This document shows, piece after piece, positions 1 through 7,977 of a stretch of DNA of 64,000 nucleotides. The DNA is from UBA2589 sp038120095. Lineage in GTDB: Bacteria; Gemmatimonadota; Gemmatimonadetes; Longimicrobiales; Gaopeijiaceae. The notes under the pieces were generated by a model, which saw only the letters and a list, made by a program, of their open reading frames with translations, was not told the origin of the DNA and searched no databases. The stretch is taken from positions 15,932 to 79,931 of the forward strand of contig JAYOKZ010000009.1 in assembly GCA_038120095.1 (NCBI GenBank), written 5' to 3'. Position 1 is the stretch's first letter. Each line of letters opens with the position of its first letter. A program made the translations under genes and the position numbers.

Positions 1-59
1 GCCAGAAAGGCCAACAAGGCCAGAAGCACACCGAAGGCGGACCAGAACAGGGCGAGCAT
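1..59 (-). CDS. N-terminal fragment of an unidentified membrane protein (cut by window edge)
   Basis: An ATG on the minus strand at 59 opens 19 codons that run off the left edge. The peptide is almost entirely hydrophobic (Met-Leu-Ala-Leu-Phe-Trp, then many Leu, Ala and Phe), as expected for a first transmembrane helix or a signal anchor. It starts five bases after the thrC stop, in the same direction, so it is probably the next gene of the NatAB-thrC operon. Too little is present to name a family. Confidence 0.5.
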   Translation of the reverse strand, partial: MLALFWSAFGVLLALLAFL

Positions 60-64
60 GATCG

Positions 65-1252
65 TCAGTCGATGGGCGTCATGCCGACATACTTCAGACC
101 GCTTCCCGTGTTGAACAGGACGACCTCGTCGTCCGGCGAAATGAGGCCGCGATCCATCATCATCGGAACGGCCGCTGCCGTCGCCCCGCCCTCAGGCGCA
201 GCGAAAATCCCGGTGTCGGCCCCGAGTTTCGCCACCCAATCCGCCATCAGGTGATCCGGCACGGCCGCGGCCCCGCCACCCGATTCTCTCAGTGCACGCA
301 GAATCAGGAAGTCTCCGACTGCACCCGGTACGCGCAGCCCCGAGGCATACGTCTCCGCACCCTGCCACATCTCAGCGTGGGTCTCACCCTGTTCCCAGGC
401 ACGCACCATGGGCGCACAACCTGCTGCCTGCACCGTGAACATCTTGGGCCGCTCCGACCCGATCCACCCCAGGGCTTCCATTTCGTCGAAGGCCTTCCAC
501 ATCCCGATCAATCCGGTCCCACCACCCGTCGGATAGACGATGGCATCGGGGAGTCGGCCCCCAAGCTGCTCCACCAATTCATAGCCCATCGTCTTCTTCC
601 CCTCTACGCGATAGGGCTCCTTCAACGTAGAGAGGTCCCACCATCCATGTTCCTCGACGCCCTTCCTGACCACCTTGCCACAATCACTGATGAGGCCGTC
701 GAGAAGCTGCACATGTGCTCCAAGCGCCTGCATCTCCTCCAGGATCGGGGCGGGTGTGTCCGTCGGGACGACGACATGCACCGGCAAACCGGCCGCCGCT
801 CCGTACGCTGCGGCCGCACTACCGGCGTTGCCGGCGGACGGCAGGGCAAGCGCTTCCGCACCCAGCTCCAGTGCGCGAGAAACGGCGAGGCCGAGTCCCC
901 GGGCCTTGAAACTTCCCGTGGGGTTCTGCCCCTCGTCCTTGATCCAGACGCGGGCGACACCGAGGCGATCGGCGGTCCGGGTCGATTCGATGAGCGGCGT
1001 CCAGCCCTCGCCGAGCGCGACCCGCTTGGCAGGATCTCGAACGGGAAGCACCTCCGCGTATCGCCACAGATCCGCACGACGGCACGCCACGTCGGACATC
1101 TGAAATCCGGAGCGGATGGCATCGAGATCGTAGCGAGCGAACAGAGGCTTTCCGGCGGCAGACAGGCCGATGAGCTGTTCGCTTTCGACCTCCTCTCCGG
1201 TTCCGGTGCATTCGAGGTGCGTGGCGCCGGGCATTGGCTTCAGGTCGGTCAT
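65..1252 (-). CDS. thrC: Threonine synthase
   Basis: 395-aa PLP enzyme converting O-phosphohomoserine to threonine. The fold-type II lysine lies in GSFKARG (Lys116), with a glycine-rich phosphate loop in PTGGGTG and the late NTGSG motif. The N-terminus (HLEC, then no second Cys pair) looks like a decayed form of the zinc ribbon that many threonine synthases carry. The ATG at 1252 overlaps the stop of the upstream permease gene as ATGA, so it is translated from the same message as the NatAB-like exporter; nothing obvious links the two functions. Other fold-type II enzymes (cysteate or threonine synthase-like) are possible, but length and motifs fit ThrC best. Confidence 0.9.
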   Translation of the reverse strand: MTDLKPMPGATHLECTGTGEEVESEQLIGLSAAGKPLFARYDLDAIRSGFQMSDVACRRADLWRYAEVLPVRDPAKRVALGEGWTPLIESTRTADRLGVARVWIKDEGQNPTGSFKARGLGLAVSRALELGAEALALPSAGNAGSAAAAYGAAAGLPVHVVVPTDTPAPILEEMQALGAHVQLLDGLISDCGKVVRKGVEEHGWWDLSTLKEPYRVEGKKTMGYELVEQLGGRLPDAIVYPTGGGTGLIGMWKAFDEMEALGWIGSERPKMFTVQAAGCAPMVRAWEQGETHAEMWQGAETYASGLRVPGAVGDFLILRALRESGGGAAAVPDHLMADWVAKLGADTGIFAAPEGGATAAAVPMMMDRGLISPDDEVVLFNTGSGLKYVGMTPID

Positions 1253-3321
1253 GGTGTCTCTGGAGAGGGTACGTTCGGTTCCCGGGCTTCAAGCCCGTGC
1301 ACCGGGGGATCGGTCATCAGACGGAGCGCGTGAACTCCGGCCGCGAAGATCACTAGAGCAAGCGGCATGAGCCAGAGGGGGGGAGGTCGATCGGGGTCGG
1401 AGAAAAGGTCTCCAAGGGCCGGAATGGAGGCGAGCACTACGATCGTCCCGTTGTTGAGGAGGTGCATCAAGGCGCCAATCCAGATCGAGCCGGTCCGCAG
1501 GACACTCCATGTGATCACCATCCCGAGGNNNNNNNNNNCGAGGACCGCGGTCGGGAGAAATCTGATGACGGTCTCGAAGGAAAGGTGGAACGCGCCGAAA
1601 ATCACCCCGTTGAGGACGATGACCCGCCACGGCTCCAACCCTCGCGTCCCGCCGAGGAGAACGCCCCGGAACACGATTTCCTCGCAGATCGCAGGTGTTA
1701 CCGCCAACAGCAGCAGGAGCCACACGAGGCGCATCATCGTATCCGCCCTCACCAATTCCTCGAGTCCCTCGAGCAGTTCCCATGGAACAGGCAGGATGAA
1801 GGTCTGAAGCCAGCCAATGGTCCAGACCAGGGGCATCACGCCCAGGATGACGAGGGCCGCAGCCAGCATCTGTCCGGCCATCGGCCGTTTCAGGGAGAGC
1901 GTGCTTCGGAGATCGAAGCCCCCGACGGTGACGAAGGCTACCGCCGGAACGAACAGGAGTAACCACTCGGCCGCGAGAAGACCGATCTCCCCAAAGGCGA
2001 TCTGGAGTGGAACGCCTCCCCAGAAGAACGCGACCGCAGTCAATGCGATAAACAGCACGGCACCGCCTGAGCTGGGAACACTGGCTCTGGCACGGCTGGC
2101 GCGAAGCCGTTCCGTGAGGGATCGACCCGCTGGCCCTGGGTCCCCCGATCCCGCTCCGAAGAGCGTGCGCTCGCTCCCAAAGGCGCGGGCAGCGAACGTC
2201 AACGCTGCAAGCGCGTAGAGGGAGGTCATGACGAGCACCACGGTCCCCAGAACAGGGTCGGCTCCGCCAGCCATCAGATCCCGAAAGAGAAACGAGACGC
2301 CGGCGACCGGAAGGATGGCCATCAGCGCGCTGAACTCGATGCCGGGAAAAATGGGCAGCATTGCAGGAATGATGACGAGCATGTAGACCGGGGTCAGTGC
2401 ATTCTGAGCTTCCTTGAAGGATGATGAGCCGACGGCGATCCCGAGGAAGAGGGCTCCGAACAGAACGGCCAACGGGACGAGCGTCAGGAAAATGACGAGC
2501 ACGGACAGGGGCGAAATCGACACCTCGAGTCCGAGTATTGCCGTTGCCTGGAGGATCCCGGTCTGCACCGTCAGCAGCATGCTGGCGAGGTTCAATCCGG
2601 CTGCAACCACGCCGATGAGGGCGACGGTCATGAACTTTCCAATCACCACATCACGTGGCGCCAACGGGGCCGTCAGCAGCGTTTCCAGCGTTCCCCGCTC
2701 ATGTTCGCCCGCGGCAAGATCGATCGCCGGATAAAAGGCACCCAGCAGGGTCATGATCACGAGCAGAAGCGGAAGAATCCGCCCCAGGGTGTAGCCACCC
2801 AGTTCTTCAGCTCGGGCGACGGAAGAGTCCGATACGGAAACCGGCTCCGCGAACGACCGCGTGAGCCCCGAGTCATCCAGTCGCCGAGCGAGCAGAGAGT
2901 CCTCCCATTCCTCGACAGCCAGAGAGAGCTCCCCCCTGCCCCGAAGGGAGCGATCTGCGGCGGCGTCGAAGAGAATGACGACATCCCGATTGCTCTCCGC
3001 GTCCGCCGACAGACGGATCGAAGCGACGGCTGTGACGGAGTCGGAGCGGATTGCCTCCTCGAGGTCTTCGCCGATCGTGACGAGTCGGAGAGTCTCAAAG
3101 CGACCCACGACCTCTTCCAGCCCTGCCGTTCCCTCGCCGACGACCGCGACGGGCGAGGCCTCGGCCTCGAGGTTTCTCATGCCAAAGATCAGCAGTTGCT
3201 CCATCGTGATGAGTAATACCGGATACAGCATCACCGGGACCACAATCATCACGAGGAGAGTGCGTCGATCACGCAGAGTTTCTCGCAACTCCTTCCGGAA
3301 GACGATCTGCCACGCCTTCAT
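1249..3321 (-). CDS. ABC-2 type permease (NatB-like) fused to a CPBP intramembrane protease domain
   Basis: About 690 aa. Residues 1-400 are a NatB-type ABC-2 permease: a first helix near 20-40, a large extracytoplasmic domain, then a block of helices. Residues about 430-660 form a CPBP (Abi/Rce1-type) membrane protease domain: EEIVFRG near 547, FGAFH near 577 and HLLNN near 620 match its three catalytic motifs. A ten-N gap (1529-1538) falls near residues 595-598, between the second and third motifs. Both flanks stay in frame with ten bases assumed, so the missing length is 1 modulo 3, most likely about four residues. The start overlaps the ATPase stop by one base (TGATG) and the stop overlaps thrC. 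Likely role: ATP-driven sodium or small-molecule export. Confidence 0.85.
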   Translation of the reverse strand: MKAWQIVFRKELRETLRDRRTLLVMIVVPVMLYPVLLITMEQLLIFGMRNLEAEASPVAVVGEGTAGLEEVVGRFETLRLVTIGEDLEEAIRSDSVTAVASIRLSADAESNRDVVILFDAAADRSLRGRGELSLAVEEWEDSLLARRLDDSGLTRSFAEPVSVSDSSVARAEELGGYTLGRILPLLLVIMTLLGAFYPAIDLAAGEHERGTLETLLTAPLAPRDVVIGKFMTVALIGVVAAGLNLASMLLTVQTGILQATAILGLEVSISPLSVLVIFLTLVPLAVLFGALFLGIAVGSSSFKEAQNALTPVYMLVIIPAMLPIFPGIEFSALMAILPVAGVSFLFRDLMAGGADPVLGTVVLVMTSLYALAALTFAARAFGSERTLFGAGSGDPGPAGRSLTERLRASRARASVPSSGGAVLFIALTAVAFFWGGVPLQIAFGEIGLLAAEWLLLFVPAVAFVTVGGFDLRSTLSLKRPMAGQMLAAALVILGVMPLVWTIGWLQTFILPVPWELLEGLEELVRADTMMRLVWLLLLLAVTPAICEEIVFRGVLLGGTRGLEPWRVIVLNGVIFGAFHLSFETVIRFLPTAVLXXXXLGMVITWSVLRTGSIWIGALMHLLNNGTIVVLASIPALGDLFSDPDRPPPLWLMPLALVIFAAGVHALRLMTDPPVHGLEAREPNVPSPETP
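1529..1538. other. Assembly gap (10 N) inside the CPBP domain
   Basis: Ten undetermined bases. The reading frame of the permease-protease is continuous across them and the flanking peptide fits the family, so the true gap is probably close to ten bases. Confidence 0.95.
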
Positions 3322-4055
3322 CAGGACTCCTGTACCTCAGCGTCTCGCACGAGCGACAGGAATGCGCGAGCGAGACTCGCCTCTCCCGTGGCCGCGACGA
3401 CGGTCGCCGGTGGCCCTTCCGCTACGAGAGAGCCATCCCGCAGCACACCGACGCGGTCGGCGAGCAGATCCACCTCTTCCATCTGGTGCGTGGAAAAAAG
3501 GATGGCCTTGCCTCGTGCGCGCTCCCGATCGATGAACTCGTAGATGGTCTGTCCGCTGAGAACGTCCAGACCCGTCGTGGGCTCGTCGAGGATGAGCGCG
3601 GGTGGATCATGCACGAGGGCGCGAGCAAGGGAGACACGCTGACGCTGCCCGGTCGACAACCGGCCGCAGAGACGATTCCCGAAGGGCTCGATTCCGAACA
3701 GCCCGACAACCGCCCGCACCCGTTCGTCCAGCCGATCCCCGTCGAGGCCATGGAGGCGGCCGAAATATTCGATCAATTCCACGGCGGTGAGTCTTTCGTA
3801 GAGCCCCATGGAAGCAGTCAGCAGAGCCAGCTTTCGCCGTGCTTCCACGGGATCATCCTGCGAGCACGTGCCGGCAACCCACGTCGAGCCCGACGTCGGG
3901 GAGACGAGTGATGCGAGGCACCGAATCGCCGTCGTTTTCCCTGCCCCATTGGGACCGAGAAGCGCATATACCTCGCCGCCGAGCACTTCGAGCGAGAGGT
4001 CACGGACGGCCGCGAGCCGCCCGTAGCACTTCGTCAGGCGGTCAAAACGAATCAT
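3321..4055 (-). CDS. ABC transporter ATP-binding protein, NatA-like
   Basis: 244-aa ATPase that would power the adjacent NatB-like permease. Walker A GPNGAGKTT is at residues 34-42, the signature LSTGQRQRVSLARAL near 130, Walker B LILDEPTTGLD near 155 and the switch His in STHQMEE near 187. The open frame extends upstream to 4436, but that part is Arg-rich and unlike the family; the family-like N-terminus (MIRFDRLTK) begins at the ATG at 4055. An alternative ATG at 4082 adds nine residues. The stop codon overlaps the permease start by one base. It is divergent from the ECF sigma gene across about 190 bp. Confidence 0.88.
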   Translation of the reverse strand: MIRFDRLTKCYGRLAAVRDLSLEVLGGEVYALLGPNGAGKTTAIRCLASLVSPTSGSTWVAGTCSQDDPVEARRKLALLTASMGLYERLTAVELIEYFGRLHGLDGDRLDERVRAVVGLFGIEPFGNRLCGRLSTGQRQRVSLARALVHDPPALILDEPTTGLDVLSGQTIYEFIDRERARGKAILFSTHQMEEVDLLADRVGVLRDGSLVAEGPPATVVAATGEASLARAFLSLVRDAEVQES

Positions 4056-4106
4056 CGGCGAGGTCACCGGAGGCACGGGCATCGAACCGGACACCCTGGG
4101 AGAGCG

Positions 4107-4128
4107 GGGCCGGATCAGAGTCCGGCCC
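4107..4128. promoter_or_regulatory. Perfect 8-bp inverted repeat between divergent genes
   Basis: Arms GGGCCGGA and TCCGGCCC with a 6-base loop, in the intergenic region between the NatA start (4055) and the sigma factor start (4244). It could be an operator, or a hairpin in the 5' leader of the exporter message. No T-run follows on either strand. Confidence 0.4.
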
Positions 4129-4243
4129 GTCGTGTACGAACCCGAGGCTACGCATCGAGCTGCCACGAGGCCAGAGCCTCGTCCGAGCGGTAGGGCGACG
4201 GCAAGCAACCATCGTACGAGCAGGGCGCATCGAATCCTTACGT

Positions 4244-4825
4244 ATGAGCATTGGAAACGATCAAGCCTCCGAGCAGTCATTGATTCGCCTCGCGTCGCAG
4301 GGTGACCCCGGAGCGATCCGGTCACTCTACGATCGGTACGCACCGCGCGTGTACGCCGTCGTTCGTCGAATCGCGGGAGATGACGACCTCGCGCAGGACT
4401 ACGCCCAGGAGGCATGGATCCGTGCGATTCGGGCACTCCCGTCGTTTCGGGGTGATGCGCGCTTCTCGACCTGGCTCCATCGAATCGCGGTCAACGCCGC
4501 CCTGCAGTCGCTGCGGGCCACCCGAACCCGACTCAAGTACGAGGGACCTCCACCGAGCGACGTCGTCATGGTCCCCGACCAGAGGGACTCGCTCCTGCAG
4601 CGGCGACTCGAACAGGCGCTGGATCGACTCCCCGAAGGCATGCGCCGCGTCCTGATCCTCCACGATGTGGAGGGCTACACGCACGAAGAAATCGGCAACG
4701 TCCTCGGTGTGACCTCCGGGACGTCCAAGTCACAGCTGTTCAAGGCTCGCTCCAAGCTCCGCAACCTTCTCGCGGACCTCGATGGAGCTGCAAACGAATC
4801 AGGAGTCGAAGCATGGAGCATCTGA
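4244..4825 (+). CDS. ECF RNA polymerase sigma factor (RpoE-like)
   Basis: 193 aa. Sigma region 2 lies at about residues 25-90 (ending in the STWLHRIAVNAAL core-binding and -10 recognition helices). Region 4 lies at about 120-175 with a helix-turn-helix (YTHEEIGNVLGVTSGTSKSQL). The open frame starts far upstream, but the family-like N-terminus begins at the ATG at 4244. It heads a rightward three-gene operon: the anti-sigma start lies inside its last codons (13-bp overlap), and a PDZ protein follows. Co-expression with a ZAS-type anti-sigma predicts release by an envelope signal and probable autoregulation. Confidence 0.92.
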   Translation: MSIGNDQASEQSLIRLASQGDPGAIRSLYDRYAPRVYAVVRRIAGDDDLAQDYAQEAWIRAIRALPSFRGDARFSTWLHRIAVNAALQSLRATRTRLKYEGPPPSDVVMVPDQRDSLLQRRLEQALDRLPEGMRRVLILHDVEGYTHEEIGNVLGVTSGTSKSQLFKARSKLRNLLADLDGAANESGVEAWSI

Positions 4826-5466
4826 GTCCCGAACGGCTTTCGGCGCTCGTCGACGAAGAACCCACCGTTCCCGAGTGCATCCACCTGGCATCGTGCCGGT
4901 CGTGTACGTCGGAGCTGGATGCACTTCGCGCCCAATCGGTCGCTCTCAAGGCTCTGCCGGAGCTCCTGCCCCCTCGCGGAGACTGGGACAGCCTCGAGGC
5001 CGAACTTCGCGCTGAGGGGCTCATCAATTCATTCACCCTCTCGAATCGCCCGGGCTTCGGTCGTATCCGCGGGCGGATGAAGTCCGTGGCCATGCTCCTG
5101 CTCTTCCTCGCCGGAGCAGGATCAGGCGCTTTGGTCACCGGCCTCCAGGCACCCGACCGTGCCGAAGCCAAGGTGACTCCCATCGTCACCGTACAGGATG
5201 CAGCGACGGCCGTCCGTCTCGCCGAGCAACGGTACGCGTCTGCGCTGAGCGAATACCGTCAGCTGCTGGCCGCGGGAGGTGGAGAGGGACTCGACATCGA
5301 CCCGGTGAATCGCTTTGCAGCCCTCGAACACCTGGTTCAGGTCAGCCAGGCTGCTGTCCGTCAGGCGCCGGGCGACCCCTTCCTCAACGGGTTTCTCGCA
5401 TCCGCGATGGCGGAGCGTGACGCAGCCTTCAGGCTCGTCTCGTCCGGGCGGGATGACTGGTTCTGA
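4813..5466 (+). CDS. ZAS-type anti-sigma factor (zf-HC2-like, single-pass membrane protein)
   Basis: 217 aa. The N-terminus carries a compact zinc anti-sigma motif, His24-x3-Cys28-x2-Cys31, with an additional Cys at 22. One transmembrane helix follows at about residues 92-112 and then a periplasmic domain of about 100 residues rich in Ala, Glu and Arg helices. This layout is that of an inner-membrane anti-sigma factor holding the preceding ECF sigma. Its start codon is inside the sigma gene, so translation is coupled and stoichiometry kept. The periplasmic part matches no family I recognise and may interact with the PDZ protein encoded next. Confidence 0.85.
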   Translation: MEHLSPERLSALVDEEPTVPECIHLASCRSCTSELDALRAQSVALKALPELLPPRGDWDSLEAELRAEGLINSFTLSNRPGFGRIRGRMKSVAMLLLFLAGAGSGALVTGLQAPDRAEAKVTPIVTVQDAATAVRLAEQRYASALSEYRQLLAAGGGEGLDIDPVNRFAALEHLVQVSQAAVRQAPGDPFLNGFLASAMAERDAAFRLVSSGRDDWF

Positions 5467-5474
5467 GCGGACCC

Positions 5475-6722
5475 ATGAGCCACCGAAGCGTGCTCGTCGC
5501 TGCTGTGCTGGGGCTCGCAGCTTTCTTGAGCGAAGCTCCGCTCGGGATTTCGGCTCAAGCCACCCCGACGGAACGAGAGGCTCGTCTGATCCGCGGCTGG
5601 ATCGGGATCTCCGTCGATGTTCTGGCGGATCTCCGGGGTGACACCCGCCGGATCATGATCCGGAGTGTCGCCCGCGACAGTCCAGCGGCGCTGGCCGGGC
5701 TACTTCCCGGCGACGACATCATCTCCATCAATGAGTTCGAGGGCCCGGAAGAGCTGGCCAACCTCCATGCGCACCTCCAACTCCAGGCAGGCGATGACGT
5801 CGCCGTCGTGTTTCAGCGGCGTGGACGTCTGGGGCGCGTGACGCTGCAAGCGTCGACGAGGCCAGAACAGCTCATCGTGGATGGTCCTGCCGCCCGTACA
5901 CCGGAGGGCGACGTCATCGTTCAGGGATGGGTGCAAGCGATGGATTCCCTCCGAGTCGCACTCCTGGACGAACCGTTCGACCGGCTTCGGAGGGATGCGG
6001 AGGGATGGCCCTCGGTCAACCGCCCCTTGCGCGCGCCGGGGCGCACGCCCGAGATCGCGGATCGTAGTCGTGTCGTACGAACACCCTTTGAATTCTTTCT
6101 ATTTCCCGGCGAATCTCACGATTCCCTCCATCGGGAAATGCTCCTCGTGAACCGGATCGCCGAAGAGCTCGACATACTTCTCACGCAGCGCGACCGACAA
6201 CTTCGTCGGCGCGCCGGCTCCTCGGACGTACTCGATTTTCGCAGGGATTACGAATTCCGCTGGTTGAGTGATGCGCTCGTCCAGATCGAAGACCGCGCTT
6301 CCGAACTGGAAACGGCGATGGCCGCATCGGCACACACCACTGCGGGCTTTCAGAACGGCATCTACGCGGGCCCGCAACCCGCTGTCCCGACCTCCGTAAC
6401 GGTCGAGGAGCACACCGCGTTCCGGCTCTTCACTCCGTATCTCCTCGGGCGGGATCGGGTCGCAGGAGCGAGGCTTCTGGACCTTACACCGGACGTCGCG
6501 CAGCAATTCGGGGTGTCCCGGGCTATTCTGGTGCTGGACGTCGCGGTCGGCACGCCGGCGTCTCTCGCAGGCATCGTGCCGGGCGACGTCATCACGAGAA
6601 TCGGTCAGAGCCCCGCGCGTTCCGTGTCGGATCTCAGGTCCAGTGTGTCTCTGGCCAAGGACGACCTCCGGATTTCATTGATCCGCCTCGGGACACCCAT
6701 CGAGGTGAGCATCAAACGCTAG
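5475..6722 (+). CDS. Secreted double-PDZ protein, third gene of the sigma operon
   Basis: 415 aa with a Sec signal peptide (about residues 1-28, ending in ISAQA). PDZ domain 1 is at about 35-125 (SPAALAGLLPGDDIISIN) and PDZ domain 2 at about 320-415 (TPASLAGIVPGDVITRIG). Between them is a charged, probably coiled region at about 190-290 (EELDILLTQRDRQL and similar). There is no trypsin-like catalytic triad, so it is not a DegS or DegP protease. It starts eight bases after the anti-sigma stop. A plausible role is a periplasmic sensor that binds misfolded C-termini and modulates the anti-sigma; this is inference from position and domains. Confidence 0.75.
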   Translation: MSHRSVLVAAVLGLAAFLSEAPLGISAQATPTEREARLIRGWIGISVDVLADLRGDTRRIMIRSVARDSPAALAGLLPGDDIISINEFEGPEELANLHAHLQLQAGDDVAVVFQRRGRLGRVTLQASTRPEQLIVDGPAARTPEGDVIVQGWVQAMDSLRVALLDEPFDRLRRDAEGWPSVNRPLRAPGRTPEIADRSRVVRTPFEFFLFPGESHDSLHREMLLVNRIAEELDILLTQRDRQLRRRAGSSDVLDFRRDYEFRWLSDALVQIEDRASELETAMAASAHTTAGFQNGIYAGPQPAVPTSVTVEEHTAFRLFTPYLLGRDRVAGARLLDLTPDVAQQFGVSRAILVLDVAVGTPASLAGIVPGDVITRIGQSPARSVSDLRSSVSLAKDDLRISLIRLGTPIEVSIKR

Positions 6723-6753
6723 GTCCTGACTCGGGGTGTCCCGGCTCCGCGGG

Positions 6754-7968
6754 TCACTCGTATCGAAGCGCGTCGATGGGATCAAGGACCGCAGCTCGTC
6801 TCGCCGGCCACAGACCGAAGAAAAGGCCCACGGCCGCCGAGAATCCGATGGCCGCCGCTACCGCCTGCGGAGCCACGGCCGTGTCCCACGAGGCGAAGCG
6901 CGTCATCAGTTCGGCAGCTCCGTACCCCGCCCCGACTCCAATCAGCCCACCCAGCACGCACAGAAAGAGGGCCTCGACGAGAAATTGGGTCATGATGGCC
7001 CGCCGTGTCGCACCCAGCGCCTTCCGAACGCCGATCTCTCTGGTCCGTTCGGTTACCGAGACCAGCATGATGTTCATGATCCCGATGCCGCCCACCAGAA
7101 GCGAAATCGCCGCGATGCCCGCGAGGAGGAGCGCGAACGTCTGGTTGGTCTCATTGAACGTCTCCAGGAGGTCAGCAGAGTTACGGATATTGAAGTCTGC
7201 GTCCTCGCCTGCCTTGATCCGGTGCTCACGCCGCACGATTCGGTCGATTTCGCCGAACGCCAGATCCAGCTCGTCCGGCGTCTCCGTCGCCGCATAGATC
7301 GAGTTCAGACGATCCCGCCCGCCCATCACACGATACTGAGCCGTCGATTGGGGAATGAACACCTGGTCATCCGGGCGAACCCACGCAGCGTCGCCCTTTT
7401 CTTCCATGATCCCGATGACCTCGAACATGATGCCCCGGATCTGGATCGTCTCCCCGACGAGGAGTTCCGGCGGAGTCTCGCCAAGCGTTTCCGGTATATT
7501 CGCTCCAAGCACCGCCACCCTGCGCCGACCCTGGAGTTCACCCTGGTTGAAGAAGCGACCCTGCTGAAGCCCGTGGTCGTACATATCGAAGTACTCGGGC
7601 CACACCCCCATGATCTGAGTGTTCGAGTTCCAGCGTTTGTAGGACACCTGCATCCGTGACTGCTGCTCCGGGGATACCCGAAGGAGGCCATTCGACTGGT
7701 CGCGCAGCGCGATCGCATCGTCGACGGACAGTTGGGCGTCACCGCGTGAAACCCCACCCCACATCTGCTGCCCTGGGCGAACCGTCAGGATCGACGTACC
7801 CATCCGGTTGATCTGTTCCTCAACCCGCTGCTGCGCCCCTTCGCCAAGAGCCACCATGGTGATCACCGCAGCGATCCCGATCACGATCCCGAGGGTCGTG
7901 AGCACCGATCGCAGGACGTTGGCTCGAACGGCCGCCATCGCGACCAGGATGATCTCGAAGAGAAGCAC
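6754..7968 (-). CDS. macB: MacB-type ABC transporter permease
   Basis: 404 aa. It has one N-terminal transmembrane helix (about 15-40, with the conserved RSVLTTLGIVIGIAAV), a large periplasmic MacB-PCD domain (about 45-260) and three C-terminal helices. The stretch SVTERTREIGVRKALGA is the typical coupling region of FtsX/MacB permeases. Unlike E. coli MacB, the ATPase is a separate gene two places upstream. The GTG start at 7968 is preceded by GGAG. It is the last gene of the sigma-led efflux operon and is convergent with the PDZ gene 31 bp away. Confidence 0.9.
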   Translation of the reverse strand: MLLFEIILVAMAAVRANVLRSVLTTLGIVIGIAAVITMVALGEGAQQRVEEQINRMGTSILTVRPGQQMWGGVSRGDAQLSVDDAIALRDQSNGLLRVSPEQQSRMQVSYKRWNSNTQIMGVWPEYFDMYDHGLQQGRFFNQGELQGRRRVAVLGANIPETLGETPPELLVGETIQIRGIMFEVIGIMEEKGDAAWVRPDDQVFIPQSTAQYRVMGGRDRLNSIYAATETPDELDLAFGEIDRIVRREHRIKAGEDADFNIRNSADLLETFNETNQTFALLLAGIAAISLLVGGIGIMNIMLVSVTERTREIGVRKALGATRRAIMTQFLVEALFLCVLGGLIGVGAGYGAAELMTRFASWDTAVAPQAVAAAIGFSAAVGLFFGLWPARRAAVLDPIDALRYE

Positions 7969-7977
7969 GCTCGTCTC

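Noticed and set aside
5475..6722. Calling the PDZ protein a DegP/DegS protease
   Set aside because: No trypsin-like domain or His-Asp-Ser triad; only two PDZ domains and a helical middle part.
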